Part shown: in pieces, positions 7,577 through 18,297 of the stretch
Numbering within the stretch: position 1 is the first letter of the stretch
How the letters are laid out: every line of letters starts with the position of its first letter
From: Glycomyces sp. NRRL B-16210
GTDB taxonomy: Bacteria; Actinomycetota; Actinomycetes; Mycobacteriales; Micromonosporaceae
Length of the DNA: 64,000 bases
Reading direction: 5' to 3'
Assembly (NCBI RefSeq): GCF_000719515.1
Contig: NZ_JOGR01000006.1
Coordinates: 248,001 to 312,000 of the forward strand
Translations under genes and position numbers: made by a program
Notes under the pieces: generated by a model
Database searches by the model: none
The model's input: the letters and a program-made list of their open reading frames with translations, nothing else
What the model was told of the DNA's origin: nothing

Positions 7577-8727
7577 TGCGCGTCGCCGTCGTCGGCGCCG
7601 GTTCCATCGGACTCGCCGTCGCGTGGCGGGCCGCTGAGGCCGGGGCCAAGGTCGTCGTGCACGACCCCGAACCCGGCTCGGGCGCCTCGCGCGTGGCCGC
7701 GGGCATGATCGCTCCCGTCACCGAAGCCCACTACGGCGAAGAGGCCCTGACGCCGTTCATTGCCGCGTCCGCCGACGCCTGGCCCGCCTTCGCCCGCGAG
7801 CTCGAGGCGGCCTCCGGGCTCGGGGTCGGGTTCCGGGACGTGCCGACCGTCGTCGCCTGCGTCGAGGACGGCGACCGCGCCGAACTCCAGCGGCAGGTCG
7901 ACCTCTACCGCCGCACCGCAAGGCACGTCGAGACGCTCACCGCGCGGGCCGCCCGCAAGGCGGAGCCGCTGCTCAGCCACCGCGTCCGCGCCGCCGTCCT
8001 CGCGACCGAGGACCGCGCGGTGGACCCGCGCGCCGTCCACACCGCGCTGCTGGCGGCCGTCGAGGACGCCGGCGTCGAACTGCGGAGCGACCGCGTCGAC
8101 GACCTCGACGCGATCGAGGCCGACCAGGTGGTGCTCGCCGCCGGATGCGGCTCGGCGAACTTCAGTCCGAAATGGAGCATCCCGGTGCGCCCCGTCCGCG
8201 GTGCGGTCCTGCGCCTGCGCGCGGTCGGCGACCAGCCGGTGCCGCGAACCACCGTGCGCGGCTATGTGAAAGGCCACTCGGTCTACATCGTCACGCGCGA
8301 CAGCGGCGAAGTCGTGGTCGGCGCGACGAGCGACGAACGCGGCTTCGACCGCCGGACCGGCACCGCCGGCGCCGTCCACGACCTGCTGCGCTGGTCCGTG
8401 GAACTGGTCCCCGAGATCGCCGAGTACCACCTCGAAGAGGTCAGCGTCGGCTTCCGGCCCGGCACCCCCGACAACCTGCCGCTCATCGGCCGGCTCGACG
8501 AGCGGACCGTGGCCGCGACCGGCCACTACCGCAACGGCATCGCGCTCATCCCCGCGACCGCGACAGCGGTCGCGGCCCTGATCGCGGGGGAGGAGCCCGA
8601 CTCGCTCGCGGCCTTCGATCCCCTGCGCTTCAACCGAAGTGAGGCCAGGACGCGAACTCTCACTGCCGCACCGAACACCACCACACGCCCCGTTCCCGAA
8701 CCCACCACTGAGGAGGCGGACTCGTGA
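7576..8727 (+). CDS. thiO: Glycine oxidase ThiO
   Basis: FAD enzyme that oxidises glycine to the imine (dehydroglycine) needed for the thiazole ring. The 383-residue D-amino-acid-oxidase-fold protein has a dinucleotide-binding start VAVVGAGSIGLAVAWRAAEAG (glycines at residues 7, 9 and 12), the segment SRVAAGMIAPVTEA, a central VLAAGCGSA motif, and near the end GFRPGTPDNLPLIGR plus GHYRNGIALIPATA. The start overlaps the thiE stop and the end overlaps the thiS start (GTGA). The last roughly 25 residues are a Thr/Pro-rich tail. Its place before thiS-thiG fits the aerobic thiazole route. Confidence 0.95.
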   Translation: MRVAVVGAGSIGLAVAWRAAEAGAKVVVHDPEPGSGASRVAAGMIAPVTEAHYGEEALTPFIAASADAWPAFARELEAASGLGVGFRDVPTVVACVEDGDRAELQRQVDLYRRTARHVETLTARAARKAEPLLSHRVRAAVLATEDRAVDPRAVHTALLAAVEDAGVELRSDRVDDLDAIEADQVVLAAGCGSANFSPKWSIPVRPVRGAVLRLRAVGDQPVPRTTVRGYVKGHSVYIVTRDSGEVVVGATSDERGFDRRTGTAGAVHDLLRWSVELVPEIAEYHLEEVSVGFRPGTPDNLPLIGRLDERTVAATGHYRNGIALIPATATAVAALIAGEEPDSLAAFDPLRFNRSEARTRTLTAAPNTTTRPVPEPTTEEADS

Positions 8728-8915
8728 AGATCCACATCAACGGCGAAGCGCGCGAAGGCATCGCCACCATCACCGACGCCGTCGCGGCCGTCACCGAAGC
8801 CCGGCGCGGCATCGCCGTCGCCCTCAACGGCGAAGTCGTGCCCCGCGCCGAATGGGACCGGCCGCTCACCGACGGCGACGCCGTCGAAGTGCTCACCGCG
8901 ACCCAAGGAGGCTAG
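8724..8915 (+). CDS. thiS: Sulfur carrier protein ThiS
   Basis: A 63-residue ubiquitin-like carrier that brings sulfur as a C-terminal thiocarboxylate for thiazole formation. It starts MKIHINGEAREG and ends in the essential Gly-Gly (TATQGG), with the internal VALNGEVVPRAEWD strand pattern of the family. The GTG start overlaps the thiO stop and follows GAGGAGG. Its activator ThiF and the sulfur donor enzymes are not in this window. Confidence 0.95.
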   Translation: MKIHINGEAREGIATITDAVAAVTEARRGIAVALNGEVVPRAEWDRPLTDGDAVEVLTATQGG

Positions 8916-8917
8916 CC

Positions 8918-9729
8918 ATGGACCCGCACCACGACCCGCGACAGGCCCCCGGACCCGCGCCCGGCCTCGCCGACCTCAAGATCGCCGACAAGACCTTCAC
9001 CTCCCGGCTCATCCTCGGCACCGGCGGCGCCGCCAACCACGCCCAACTCGCCGACGCGATCACCGCCTCCGGCACCGAACTCGTCACCGTCGCCCTCCGC
9101 CGCGTCGACCCCGGCGCGCCCGGCTCCCTCCTCGACGTCATCGAGGCCTGCGGCGTCGACCTCCTCCCCAACACCGCCGGCTGCTTCACCGCCGAGCAGG
9201 CCGTGCGCACCGCGAAACTCGCCCGCGAGGCCTTCGGCACCGACTGGATCAAACTCGAGGTGATCGGCGACGAGGACACGCTCCTGCCCGACCCCGTCGA
9301 ACTCCTCGACGCCGCCGACGCGCTCGTCGCCGACGGCTTCACCGTCCTGCCCTACACCAGCGACGACCCCGTCCTCGCCCGCCGACTCGAAGACGCCGGA
9401 TGCGCCGCCGTCATGCCGCTCGCCGCCCCCATCGGCACCGGCCTCGGCGTCCGCAACCCGCACAACCTCGCCCTCATCTGCGAGCACGCCGGGGTCCCCG
9501 TCATCTGCGACGCCGGGATCGGCACCGCCTCCGACGCCGCGCTGGCGATGGAGCTGGGCTGCTCGGCGGTGCTCCTCGCCACCGCCGTCACCCGCGCCGC
9601 CGACCCCGCGCTCATGGCCGCCGCGATGCGCGACGCCGTCAACGCCGGGCGCGCCGCGCGCCTCGCCGGACGCATCCCCAAGCGCCACTTGGCGAAAGCC
9701 TCCTCCACGTTCGAAGGGCTGGCCGAACT

Positions 9730-9733
<4 letters not shown>
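8918..9733 (+). CDS. thiG: Thiazole synthase
   Basis: Condenses deoxyxylulose 5-phosphate, dehydroglycine and ThiS thiocarboxylate into the thiazole phosphate. In the 271-residue protein the family core begins at LKIADKTFTSRLILGTGG; the preceding 20 residues are a Pro/His-rich extension. Other marks are ELVTVALRRVD, LLPNTAGCFTAEQAVRTA, WIKLEVIGDEDTLLPD (the active-site lysine is in WIKLEV), VMPLAAPIGTGLGVRNP and VICDAGIGTASDAALAMELG. ATG 8918 follows AAGGAG and sits 2 bp after thiS. The stop overlaps the thiD GTG start. Confidence 0.95.
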
Positions 9734-10569
<836 letters not shown>

Positions 10570-10595
10570 GGGGAGGCGGGGGAGCGGTGGCGGTT

Positions 10596-11003
10596 TTCGG
10601 GCATGCGGAGAAGGTTTGCGTGATTCCGGGCGCCCCCGAATCAACAGTGCCCGAGGGGTCCGACATCGCTTTGGGGCGGTTGTTCGATGGGGCGACTTTC
10701 GGGCATGCCGGGAAGGTTTGCGCGAATCGAGGCGCCCCCGAATCAACGATGCCTGCGGGGTCCGACATCGCTTCGGGGCGGTTGTTCGATGCGGCGGTTT
10801 TCGGGCATAGCGCGAAGGTTTGCGCGATCTGGAGCGCCCCCGATTCAACTGTGCCTGCCGGGTGTGACATGGCTTCGCGGGGGTTGTTCGAAGCGGCGGC
10901 TTTTGGACATGGCGCGAAGGTTTGCGCGATCTGGAGCGCCCCCGAATCAACTGTGCCCGCCGGGTCCGACATCGCTTTTCGGCCGGTGTTCGACGCTTCG
11001 GTT
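10596..11003. repeat. Four tandem 102-bp direct repeats between thiD and thiC
   Basis: Four units start at 10596, 10698, 10800 and 10902, each exactly 102 bp with no insertion or deletion. Each contains GGGCAT, AAGGTTTGCG, GCGCCCCCGAATCAAC, GGGTCCGACATCGCT and TTGTTCGA in the same order; a weak partial fifth copy may follow. Because 102 is divisible by three, long frames stay open on both strands. One forward frame (GTG 10587 to the stop at 11064-11066, 159 codons, GGGAGG upstream) would encode four 34-residue repeats, but its third-position GC is lower than in the neighbours, and differences between units 1 and 2 fall mostly at second codon positions, so coding is unproven. The whole interval 10570-11081 holds nothing else recognisable. 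Confidence 0.9.
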
Positions 11004-11081
11004 TCTGGTGCGGCCCTTATTCGCGACCGGGTTTCGGCGCGGCGGTTCCGCCGCGCCTTCGAGTGATTCTCAGGAGACAAC

Positions 11082-12674
<1,593 letters not shown>

Positions 12675-12676
12675 GC

Positions 12677-12787
12677 CGTACAACGTACGTTGTACGATGT
12701 AGAACGTGTCCCGTGCGTTCTAGGTCGTACAACGCACATTGTTCGCCGTACGAAGTGCCTCGCACGCCGCACTTAGTACAATGTACT
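12677..12787. repeat. Cluster of GTAC-rich palindromes after thiC
   Basis: A 20-bp perfect palindrome CGTACAACGTACGTTGTACG lies at 12677-12696. Next is an inverted repeat TAGAACG/CGTTCTA (12700-12722), then a degenerate copy of the first palindrome (12726-12745, 17 of 20 identical), then an 11-bp inverted repeat with one mismatch (12748-12758 with 12769-12779), and AGTACAATGTACT (12775-12787). The first and third elements start about 49 bp apart and neighbouring sequence also aligns (about 30 of 42), so it may be a diverged tandem array. Base composition is much less GC-rich than around it. It looks like operator DNA for a TetR-like dimeric repressor or a remnant repeat; neither is shown. Confidence 0.75.
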
Positions 12788-12819
12788 GCGTACGAAATCA
12801 GTTCCGATGCTGTATCCGA

Positions 12820-12856
12820 GGTCACGGCGGCCGCCGTCAGGGGGGCCGCCGTGACC
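12820..12856 (+). terminator. Terminator of the thi operon
   Basis: Perfect 13-bp stem, 12820-12832 paired with 12844-12856, with an 11-nt loop and no T tract. It lies 146 bp after thiC and immediately before the rplM promoter. Confidence 0.8.
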
Positions 12857-12859
12857 GCG

Positions 12860-13093
12860 TAGACTTAGCGGCTGTTGTTCGAGTACCTCCGCACCAGGGC
12901 CGATTCCCGGCCCGCGAGCATCACCGCGGAGGCGCTGTCCAACGAATCCCACGCCCGATCGGTCCGCGGCCCGAGGTCTTCACCGAGAGCCGCACCGCCG
13001 GGCGCGCGCCCGTGTCGGGCCGCGGGGATTCAGGCGGTCCCGCCCACATCTGCGGGATTCGTTCCACACCGACAACGAAAGCTAGGTAACACT
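12860..13093 (+). promoter_or_regulatory. rplM promoter -10 box and long leader
   Basis: TAGACT at 12860-12865 is a good -10 box, and its -35 region would overlap the preceding terminator hairpin. The start near 12872 gives an untranslated leader of about 220 nt before the rplM GTG at 13094. The leader contains several GC stems but I cannot assign it to a known ribosomal-protein leader family. An apparent in-frame extension of rplM through this region is not conserved-looking. Confidence 0.45.
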
Positions 13094-13537
13094 GTGCCGA
13101 CGTACAGCCCCAAAGCGGGCGACCTCGACCCGCAGTGGCTCGTGATCGACGCGACCGACGTGGTGTTGGGTCGTCTCGCGACGCACGCAGCCGATCTGCT
13201 CCGCGGCAAGCACAAGCCCACCTTCGCGCCGAACACCGACGGCGGCGACTACGTCATCGTCGTCAACGCCGAGAAGGTCGTGCTCACCCGGAACAAGCTC
13301 CAGACCAAGAAGGCCTACCGCCACTCCGGCTACCCGGGCGGTCTCAAGGAGAAGTCCTACGCCGACCTGATGGAGAAGGCCCCCCACAAGGTGGTCGAGA
13401 AGGCCGTGTTCGGCATGCTGCCGAAGAACAAGCTCGGCCGAGCCGTGTCCAAGAAGCTGAAGGTCTACCCGGGTCCGGGCCACCCGCACGCCGCCCAGCA
13501 GCCGAAGCCGTACGAGATCAAGAAGATCGCGCAGTAG
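13094..13537 (+). CDS. rplM: 50S ribosomal protein L13
   Basis: A 147-residue ribosomal protein of the large subunit. It shows the L13 signature WLVIDATDVVLGRLATHAADLLRGK near the start, YRHSGYPGGLKEKSYADLMEKAP in the middle and MLPKNKLGRAVSKKLKVYPGPGHPHAAQQP near the end. GTG 13094 is chosen because PTYSPKAGDLDPQW is the usual actinobacterial N terminus. It precedes rpsI by 25 bp in the universal rplM-rpsI operon. Confidence 0.97.
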   Translation: MPTYSPKAGDLDPQWLVIDATDVVLGRLATHAADLLRGKHKPTFAPNTDGGDYVIVVNAEKVVLTRNKLQTKKAYRHSGYPGGLKEKSYADLMEKAPHKVVEKAVFGMLPKNKLGRAVSKKLKVYPGPGHPHAAQQPKPYEIKKIAQ

Positions 13538-13562
13538 GCGCGGGCGGAACAGGAGCAACCAT

Positions 13563-14147
13563 ATGAGTGACGAGATCCAGGCCAACGAGGCCGCCGAGAC
13601 CGAGACCCCCGAGACCGCGGCCGCGGAGGCCCCCGTCGAGGTGGCCGAAGTCGCCGAAGCCGTCGAGACCCCCGCCGAAGCGCCCGTCGAGGTGCCGGTC
13701 GAGGTCCCCGCCGACGTCGCCGCCGCGCCGTCCGTGCCGAGCATCCCCGCGGTGCCGGCCGACCGCCCGATCCAGACCGTGGGCCGGCGCAAGCGCGCCA
13801 TCGCCCGCGTCCGCCTCGTGGCCGGCACCGGCAAGTACGTCGTCAACGGCAAGAGCCTCGAGGACTACTTCCCGAGCAAGGTCCACCAGCAGACCGTGGC
13901 CGAGCCCTTCGTGACCGTCGAGGCCGGCGACAACTTCGACGTCCTGGTCAACATCCACGGCGGCGGCGCCACCGGCCAGGCCGGCGCGCTGCGCCTCGGC
14001 ATCGCCCGCGCGCTGCTCGAGGTCGACCCGAACATGCGCCCGGCCCTCAAGGCCGCCGGCTTCCTGACCCGCGACGCCCGCGAGAAGGAAAGCAAGAAGT
14101 ACGGTCTCAAGAAGGCGCGCAAGGCGCCGCAGTACTCGAAGCGCTAG
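13563..14147 (+). CDS. rpsI: 30S ribosomal protein S9 with long acidic N-terminal extension
   Basis: The S9 domain occupies about residues 68-194 (IQTVGRRKRAIARVRLVAGTGKYVVNGKSLEDYF to GLKKARKAPQYSKR), ending in the conserved KR that reaches the P-site tRNA. Residues 1-67 are a low-complexity Glu/Ala/Pro/Val extension, longer than the whole N terminus of E. coli S9; shorter acidic extensions are common in actinobacteria. ATG 13563 follows AGGAG. Terminator-like hairpin just after. Confidence 0.96.
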   Translation: MSDEIQANEAAETETPETAAAEAPVEVAEVAEAVETPAEAPVEVPVEVPADVAAAPSVPSIPAVPADRPIQTVGRRKRAIARVRLVAGTGKYVVNGKSLEDYFPSKVHQQTVAEPFVTVEAGDNFDVLVNIHGGGATGQAGALRLGIARALLEVDPNMRPALKAAGFLTRDAREKESKKYGLKKARKAPQYSKR

Positions 14148-14153
14148 CACGCC

Positions 14154-14183
14154 TTCCCCGCCCGCGGGGAAACGCGCTAGTCT
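14154..14183 (+). terminator. rpsI terminator hairpin, followed by glmM -10 box
   Basis: TTCCCCG (14154-14160) pairs with CGGGGAA (14165-14171) around a 4-nt loop, 6 nt after the rpsI stop. TAGTCT at 14178-14183 fits a -10 box for glmM, giving a leader of about 195 nt that contains a further stem-loop at about 14193-14227 (GGGGC-GCCGA with TCGGC-GCCCC). Confidence 0.55.
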
Positions 14184-14384
14184 GCACAGGCGACGGGGCT
14201 GCCGAGGAGGACATCTTCGGCGGCCCCGACTCCTTTCGCAGTCCGGTAAACCGCACGGCATCGTCAAACAGCCACAGGACCGGTCCCGGGTACAGCACGC
14301 CGCGACAGAGCCCCCACACGGCTCGCAAGCGTCGCCGAGCAGGGCCTGACCCGCACCGGCACCGCCAAGATGGGAAACCACACC

Positions 14385-15713
14385 GTGTCACGACTGTTCG
14401 GCACCGACGGCGTACGGGGGCGGGCGAACGCCGACCTCACGCCCGACCTGGCGCTCCGCCTCAGCATCGCCGCGACCCGGGTGCTCGGCGCCGCCGACCG
14501 GCGCACCGTCGCCGTCATCGGCCGCGACCCCCGCGCCTCCGGCGAGATGCTCGCCGCGGCCAGCGCCGCCGGGCTCGCCGCCGCCGGAGCCGAGGTCATC
14601 GACCTGGGCGTCCTTCCCACCCCCGCGGTCGCGCACCTGACGGCCCTGACCGGCGCCGACTTCGGCGTCATGGTCTCCGCCTCCCACAATCCCATGCCCG
14701 ACAACGGCATCAAGTTCTTCGCGGCCGGCGGCCGCAAGCTCCCCGACGAGGTCGAGGACGCCATCGAGGCGGCCATGGCCCGCCCGGCCCCGCTGCCGCA
14801 GGCCGAGGGCGTCGGGCGCATCGCCCGCTCGGTCGACCCCGTCGAGGCGTACATCGAGCACCTCGTCGAGGTCTGCCCCAATCCCCTGAACGGCCTCAAG
14901 GTCGTGCTCGACCCCGCCAACGGCGCGGCCACCGGCGCGGCCCCCGAGGCGCTGCGGCGCGCCGGGGCCGAGGTCGTCACCATCAACGACGACCCCGACG
15001 GCCTCAACATCAACGAGAACTGCGGCTCGACCCACATGGAGGGGCTGCGCGCGGCCGTCCTCGCCCACGGCGCGGACGCCGGGATCGCCCTCGACGGCGA
15101 CGCCGACCGCTGCCTGGCCGTGGACGCCGAGGGCAACTACGTGGACGGGGACGCCATCATGGCGATCCTCGCGCTCGCGATGCGCGAGGCCGGGACGCTG
15201 CGCGGCGACACCCTCGTCGCCACCGTCATGTCGAACCTCGGCCTCCACCAGGCCATGGGCGCGGCCGGGATCAACCTCGTGGTCACCGGCGTCGGCGACC
15301 GCTACGTGCTCGAACGCCTCGGCGAGGGCGACTTCTCGCTCGGCGGCGAGCAGTCGGGGCACATCATCCTGTCCGACCACGCCACCACCGGCGACGGCAC
15401 GCTCACCGCCATCATGGTGCTCGCGCGCATGGCCGCCACCGGCAAGACCCTCGGCGAGCTCGCCTCGGTCTTCACCCCGGCCCCGCAGGTGCTGCTCAAC
15501 GTGCGGGTCGCCGACAAGTCCGTCATCCACCACGAGTCGGTGCGCGACGCCGTCGCGCTGTGGCAGGCGAAGCTCGGCACCGACGGACGGGTCCTTTTGC
15601 GGCCCTCGGGGACCGAACCGCTCGTGCGCGTCATGGTCGAGGCCTCCGAGGAGCCGGTCGCCCAGTCGGTCGCGGCCGAACTCGCGGCCGTCGTCGAGCA
15701 CGCTCTGGCGTAG
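14385..15713 (+). CDS. glmM: Phosphoglucosamine mutase
   Basis: Converts glucosamine 6-phosphate to glucosamine 1-phosphate, the substrate of GlmU (24167-25597), for UDP-GlcNAc. The 442-residue protein starts SRLFGTDGVRGRAN, has the phosphoserine loop MVSASHNPMPDNGIKFF (active-site Ser in SASHNP), the metal loop LDGDADRCLAVD, the sugar loop GGEQSGHIIL and the phosphate loop RPSGTEPLVRVMVE. GTG 14385 is preferred because SRLFGTDG is the usual start; ATG 14370, five codons upstream, is the alternative, and neither has a strong ribosome binding site. Confidence 0.95.
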   Translation: MSRLFGTDGVRGRANADLTPDLALRLSIAATRVLGAADRRTVAVIGRDPRASGEMLAAASAAGLAAAGAEVIDLGVLPTPAVAHLTALTGADFGVMVSASHNPMPDNGIKFFAAGGRKLPDEVEDAIEAAMARPAPLPQAEGVGRIARSVDPVEAYIEHLVEVCPNPLNGLKVVLDPANGAATGAAPEALRRAGAEVVTINDDPDGLNINENCGSTHMEGLRAAVLAHGADAGIALDGDADRCLAVDAEGNYVDGDAIMAILALAMREAGTLRGDTLVATVMSNLGLHQAMGAAGINLVVTGVGDRYVLERLGEGDFSLGGEQSGHIILSDHATTGDGTLTAIMVLARMAATGKTLGELASVFTPAPQVLLNVRVADKSVIHHESVRDAVALWQAKLGTDGRVLLRPSGTEPLVRVMVEASEEPVAQSVAAELAAVVEHALA

Positions 15714-15947
15714 GCCGGCCCGGACGGCCCGGCCGGACTCGCTTGTGGCCGGCGGACCGCGCCGGGACTCGCCCCATTCACCGCTTCCTATCGGCGCCGA
15801 TTCCGTACGCCTCCAGCGCTTGCGAGCCGCGTCGCGCGCTTGCGCGAATGCGTCGTCCGCGCTGCGCCGATGGGGGACCGTTCACCGCCCCGAGCTGGGG
15901 CAAGGCTGGGACCTCCGGTTGGCATAGATGCACTAAGCTCTCATTCC

Positions 15948-16829
15948 ATGACCACTGTCATCGTGATCCTCGTAGTCGTTCTGGTGATCGCCCTCATCCT
16001 GGTGTTCACCGCCCTGGGCGGGCGCAACAAACTGGTGCGATTGCGGAACATCACTCAGGAGTCGTGGGCGCAGATCGATGTCGAGCTCCAGCGCCGGTAC
16101 GACCTCCTCGACAACCTGATGTACGTCGTCCAGCAGGCCGCCGGCGCCGAGAACGCCACGCTGCGCCAGGTCGCCGACGCCCGGTCCAGGGCGATGCAGG
16201 CGCGGCAGGACCCGAACGTGGGCCACGGCGGCCAGGGCGCCGCCGAGGGCCAGCTGACGCAGGCGGTGCGCGGCGTCATCCACATGCAGGAGTCCTACCC
16301 GGCCTTGCAGACGAACCAGAACTTCCTCCAGCTCCAGACCGAGATCGCCGAGACCGAGAACCGCATCGCGGCCCCGCGCCGGTTCTACAACGCGAACGTG
16401 CGCGAGTACAACACCGCGCTCCAGGTCTTCCCCGGGTCGATCTCGGCGCGGATGGGCGGGTTCCAGCCCGAGGAGTACTTCGAGCTCGACAACCCGGCCG
16501 CTCGCACCGCGCCGAAGATGCGCGACATGGGCGGGCCCGGCTTCATGCAGCAGCCCCAGCCTCAGCAGCAGCAGTTGCCGCCGCAGGCGGCGCCCGGCCA
16601 GGTCCCGCCCGGCTACGGCCAGCCCCAGCAGGTCGGCTACCAGCCCCCGCAGCCCGGCTACGGCCAGCAGCCCCAGCAGCCCGGCTACGGGCAGCCGCAG
16701 GCGCCGCAGCCCGGTTACGGCGCCCCGCAGCCCGGCTACGGCGCTCCCCAGCCCGGTTACCCGCAGCAGCCCCAGCAGCCGCAGCAGCCGCAGCAGCCCG
16801 GATACGGACAGCAGCCCTACGGCCGGTAG
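15948..16829 (+). CDS. LemA family membrane protein with Pro/Gln/Gly/Tyr-rich tail
   Basis: One N-terminal membrane segment (about 2-24) is followed by a coiled helical LemA domain (about 30-187) with the family motifs RNKLVRLRNITQESWAQIDVELQRRYDLL, MQESYPALQTNQNFLQLQTEIAETENRI and RRFYNANVREYNTALQVFPG. Residues about 200-293 are a repetitive tail built of QPGYG units and QQP runs, probably disordered. ATG 15948 is chosen because TAAGCT (15934-15939) sits 8 nt upstream, a leaderless arrangement. Two paralogous membrane proteins follow in the same direction. LemA function is unsettled. Confidence 0.93.
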   Translation: MTTVIVILVVVLVIALILVFTALGGRNKLVRLRNITQESWAQIDVELQRRYDLLDNLMYVVQQAAGAENATLRQVADARSRAMQARQDPNVGHGGQGAAEGQLTQAVRGVIHMQESYPALQTNQNFLQLQTEIAETENRIAAPRRFYNANVREYNTALQVFPGSISARMGGFQPEEYFELDNPAARTAPKMRDMGGPGFMQQPQPQQQQLPPQAAPGQVPPGYGQPQQVGYQPPQPGYGQQPQQPGYGQPQAPQPGYGAPQPGYGAPQPGYPQQPQQPQQPQQPGYGQQPYGR

Positions 16830-16872
16830 CCGCGCGCACGATCCCCAACGCCCGTAAGAAGGATTCACCCCA

Positions 16873-17544
16873 GTGAGCAATACGAGTAGCGACGGCCTTC
16901 CGTGGTGGGGTTATGTCCTCTGCCTGGTGGTCGTCGGCGTCGGCGCCTATTTCGCCTGGCGCGCCCGCCAGAAGAAGATCGCGATGTACCGGGCCTGGGC
17001 GGCCCAGTACGGCTTCCACTACGAGCCGACCGACAACTCGGTGGCCGGGCTGTCGACCGAGTCCCCGTTCAACGAGGGCCACTCCCGCAAGGGCATCGAC
17101 GTCTTCCGCGGCATGTACAAGAACATGCACATCGTGTTCTTCCAGTACCAGTACACGACCGGCAGCGGCAAGGAGTCGCAGACGCACGTCCACCAGGTCG
17201 TCGCGATCGGCCTGCCGACGCCGCGGCCGCTGCTGGACATCGGGCACGAGAACTTCCTGTCCAAGCGGTTCTCCAAGGACATCGACTTCGAGAACCAGAC
17301 GTTCAACGACACGTTCAAGATCAACTCGCCGAACCGCCGCTTCGCGTTCGACGTCATCCACGCCCGGACCATGGAGTGGATGCTCGCCGACCAGCGCGCC
17401 CGCTCCTACCAGTGGCGCTTCGAGGGCCCCTGGCTCATGACGTTCCGCTCCGGCGCGCTCAAGCTCGAAGAGGTCTTCTTCTACGCGGACTTCCTCATCG
17501 ACGTCTTCGCCCAGGTGCCCCGGCACGTCTGGTCCAACAACTAG
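16873..17544 (+). CDS. Membrane-anchored protein of unknown function, paralog 1
   Basis: A 223-residue protein with one N-terminal membrane segment (about 12-30). The soluble domain contains AAQYGFHYEPTDN, GHSRKGIDVFRGMYKNMH, THVHQVVAIGLP, LDIGHENFLSKRF, DIDFENQTFND and MEWMLADQRARSYQWRFEG. It is 43 bp downstream of the LemA gene, with AGAAGGA before its GTG. A clear paralog lies immediately downstream (17602-18297). The fold resembles DUF3137-like proteins often found beside LemA; that link is from memory and uncertain. Confidence 0.85.
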   Translation: MSNTSSDGLPWWGYVLCLVVVGVGAYFAWRARQKKIAMYRAWAAQYGFHYEPTDNSVAGLSTESPFNEGHSRKGIDVFRGMYKNMHIVFFQYQYTTGSGKESQTHVHQVVAIGLPTPRPLLDIGHENFLSKRFSKDIDFENQTFNDTFKINSPNRRFAFDVIHARTMEWMLADQRARSYQWRFEGPWLMTFRSGALKLEEVFFYADFLIDVFAQVPRHVWSNN

Positions 17545-17552
17545 CGACGGGC

Positions 17553-17580
17553 ACGGGCCGCGCCGGAGGGCGCGGCCCGT
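17553..17580 (+). terminator. Hairpin between the two paralogs
   Basis: Perfect 12-bp stem (17553-17564 with 17569-17580) and GGAG loop. It may end the LemA-paralog 1 transcript, or reduce read-through into paralog 2. Confidence 0.65.
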
Positions 17581-17601
17581 CGCCGTGCACACGGGAGTCC
17601 C

Positions 17602-18297
17602 ATGTCGATCACCGGCGCCGCCGCCGCGCTCGCGATACCGCTCGCGTGCTGCGTCGCCCTCGTCGGCGGGACCGTCCTGCTCGTCCTCTACACGCGCCGC
17701 GCCCGCAACGCCCGGATCGCCCAGTGCGCGGCCTGGGCGGCCCGGCACGGATTCCAGTACTGGCCCGACGACCCCACGGCGCTGGGGATCTCGGGGCACA
17801 ACCCGTTCGACCTCGGCCACTCCCGCCGCGCGTACGACGTCCTGCGCGGGCGCTACCGCGACGCGCACCTGCACTGCTTCCAGTACGTGTTCGTCACCGG
17901 CGGCGGCCGGAGCCGGACCACGCACACCTACCAGGTCTACGCGATCAGCCTCCCCAAGAGCCGCCCGTACCTCGACATCCGCCACGAGAACGCCCTGTCC
18001 AGGCGCTTCGAGAAGGACCTCGACTTCGAGAACCAGGCGTTCAACGACGAGTACCGCATCGAGTCGGACAGTCCGCGGTTCGCCTACGACGTGATCCACC
18101 CGCGCACTATGGAGTGGATGCTCGCCGACCAGCGCGCCCGCTCCTACCAGTGGCGTTTCGAGGGCTCCTGGCTCATGACCTTCCGGACCGGCGGGCACGA
18201 CCTCGACCAGGTCTTCCACTACGCGGACTTCCTCCACGCCGTCCTCGGGCAGGTGCCCGCGCACGTGTGGTCGGACCCGAACCCCTCAGCGCGCTGA
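17602..18297 (+). CDS. Membrane-anchored protein of unknown function, paralog 2
   Basis: A 231-residue paralog of the preceding gene, with a longer hydrophobic N terminus (about 5-33). It shares GHSR, FQY, LP-RP-LDI-HEN, DFENQ-FND, DVIH-RTMEWMLADQRARSYQWRFEG and the C-terminal VP-HVWS. Its own GGGAG ribosome binding site precedes ATG 17602. The exact identity of the MEWMLADQRARSYQWRFEG block in both copies marks the most constrained part. The stop overlaps the stop of the convergent lipoprotein gene by 12 bp. Confidence 0.85.
   Translation: MSITGAAAALAIPLACCVALVGGTVLLVLYTRRARNARIAQCAAWAARHGFQYWPDDPTALGISGHNPFDLGHSRRAYDVLRGRYRDAHLHCFQYVFVTGGGRSRTTHTYQVYAISLPKSRPYLDIRHENALSRRFEKDLDFENQAFNDEYRIESDSPRFAYDVIHPRTMEWMLADQRARSYQWRFEGSWLMTFRTGGHDLDQVFHYADFLHAVLGQVPAHVWSDPNPSAR

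Noticed and set aside
10596..11003. Tandem repeats considered as a CRISPR array
   Set aside because: Units are adjacent 102-bp copies without short repeats and unique spacers, and no cas genes are near.
12875..13093. N-terminal extension of rplM upstream of 13094
   Set aside because: The translated extension does not resemble L13, and the segment fits an untranslated leader after a -10 box at 12860-12865.
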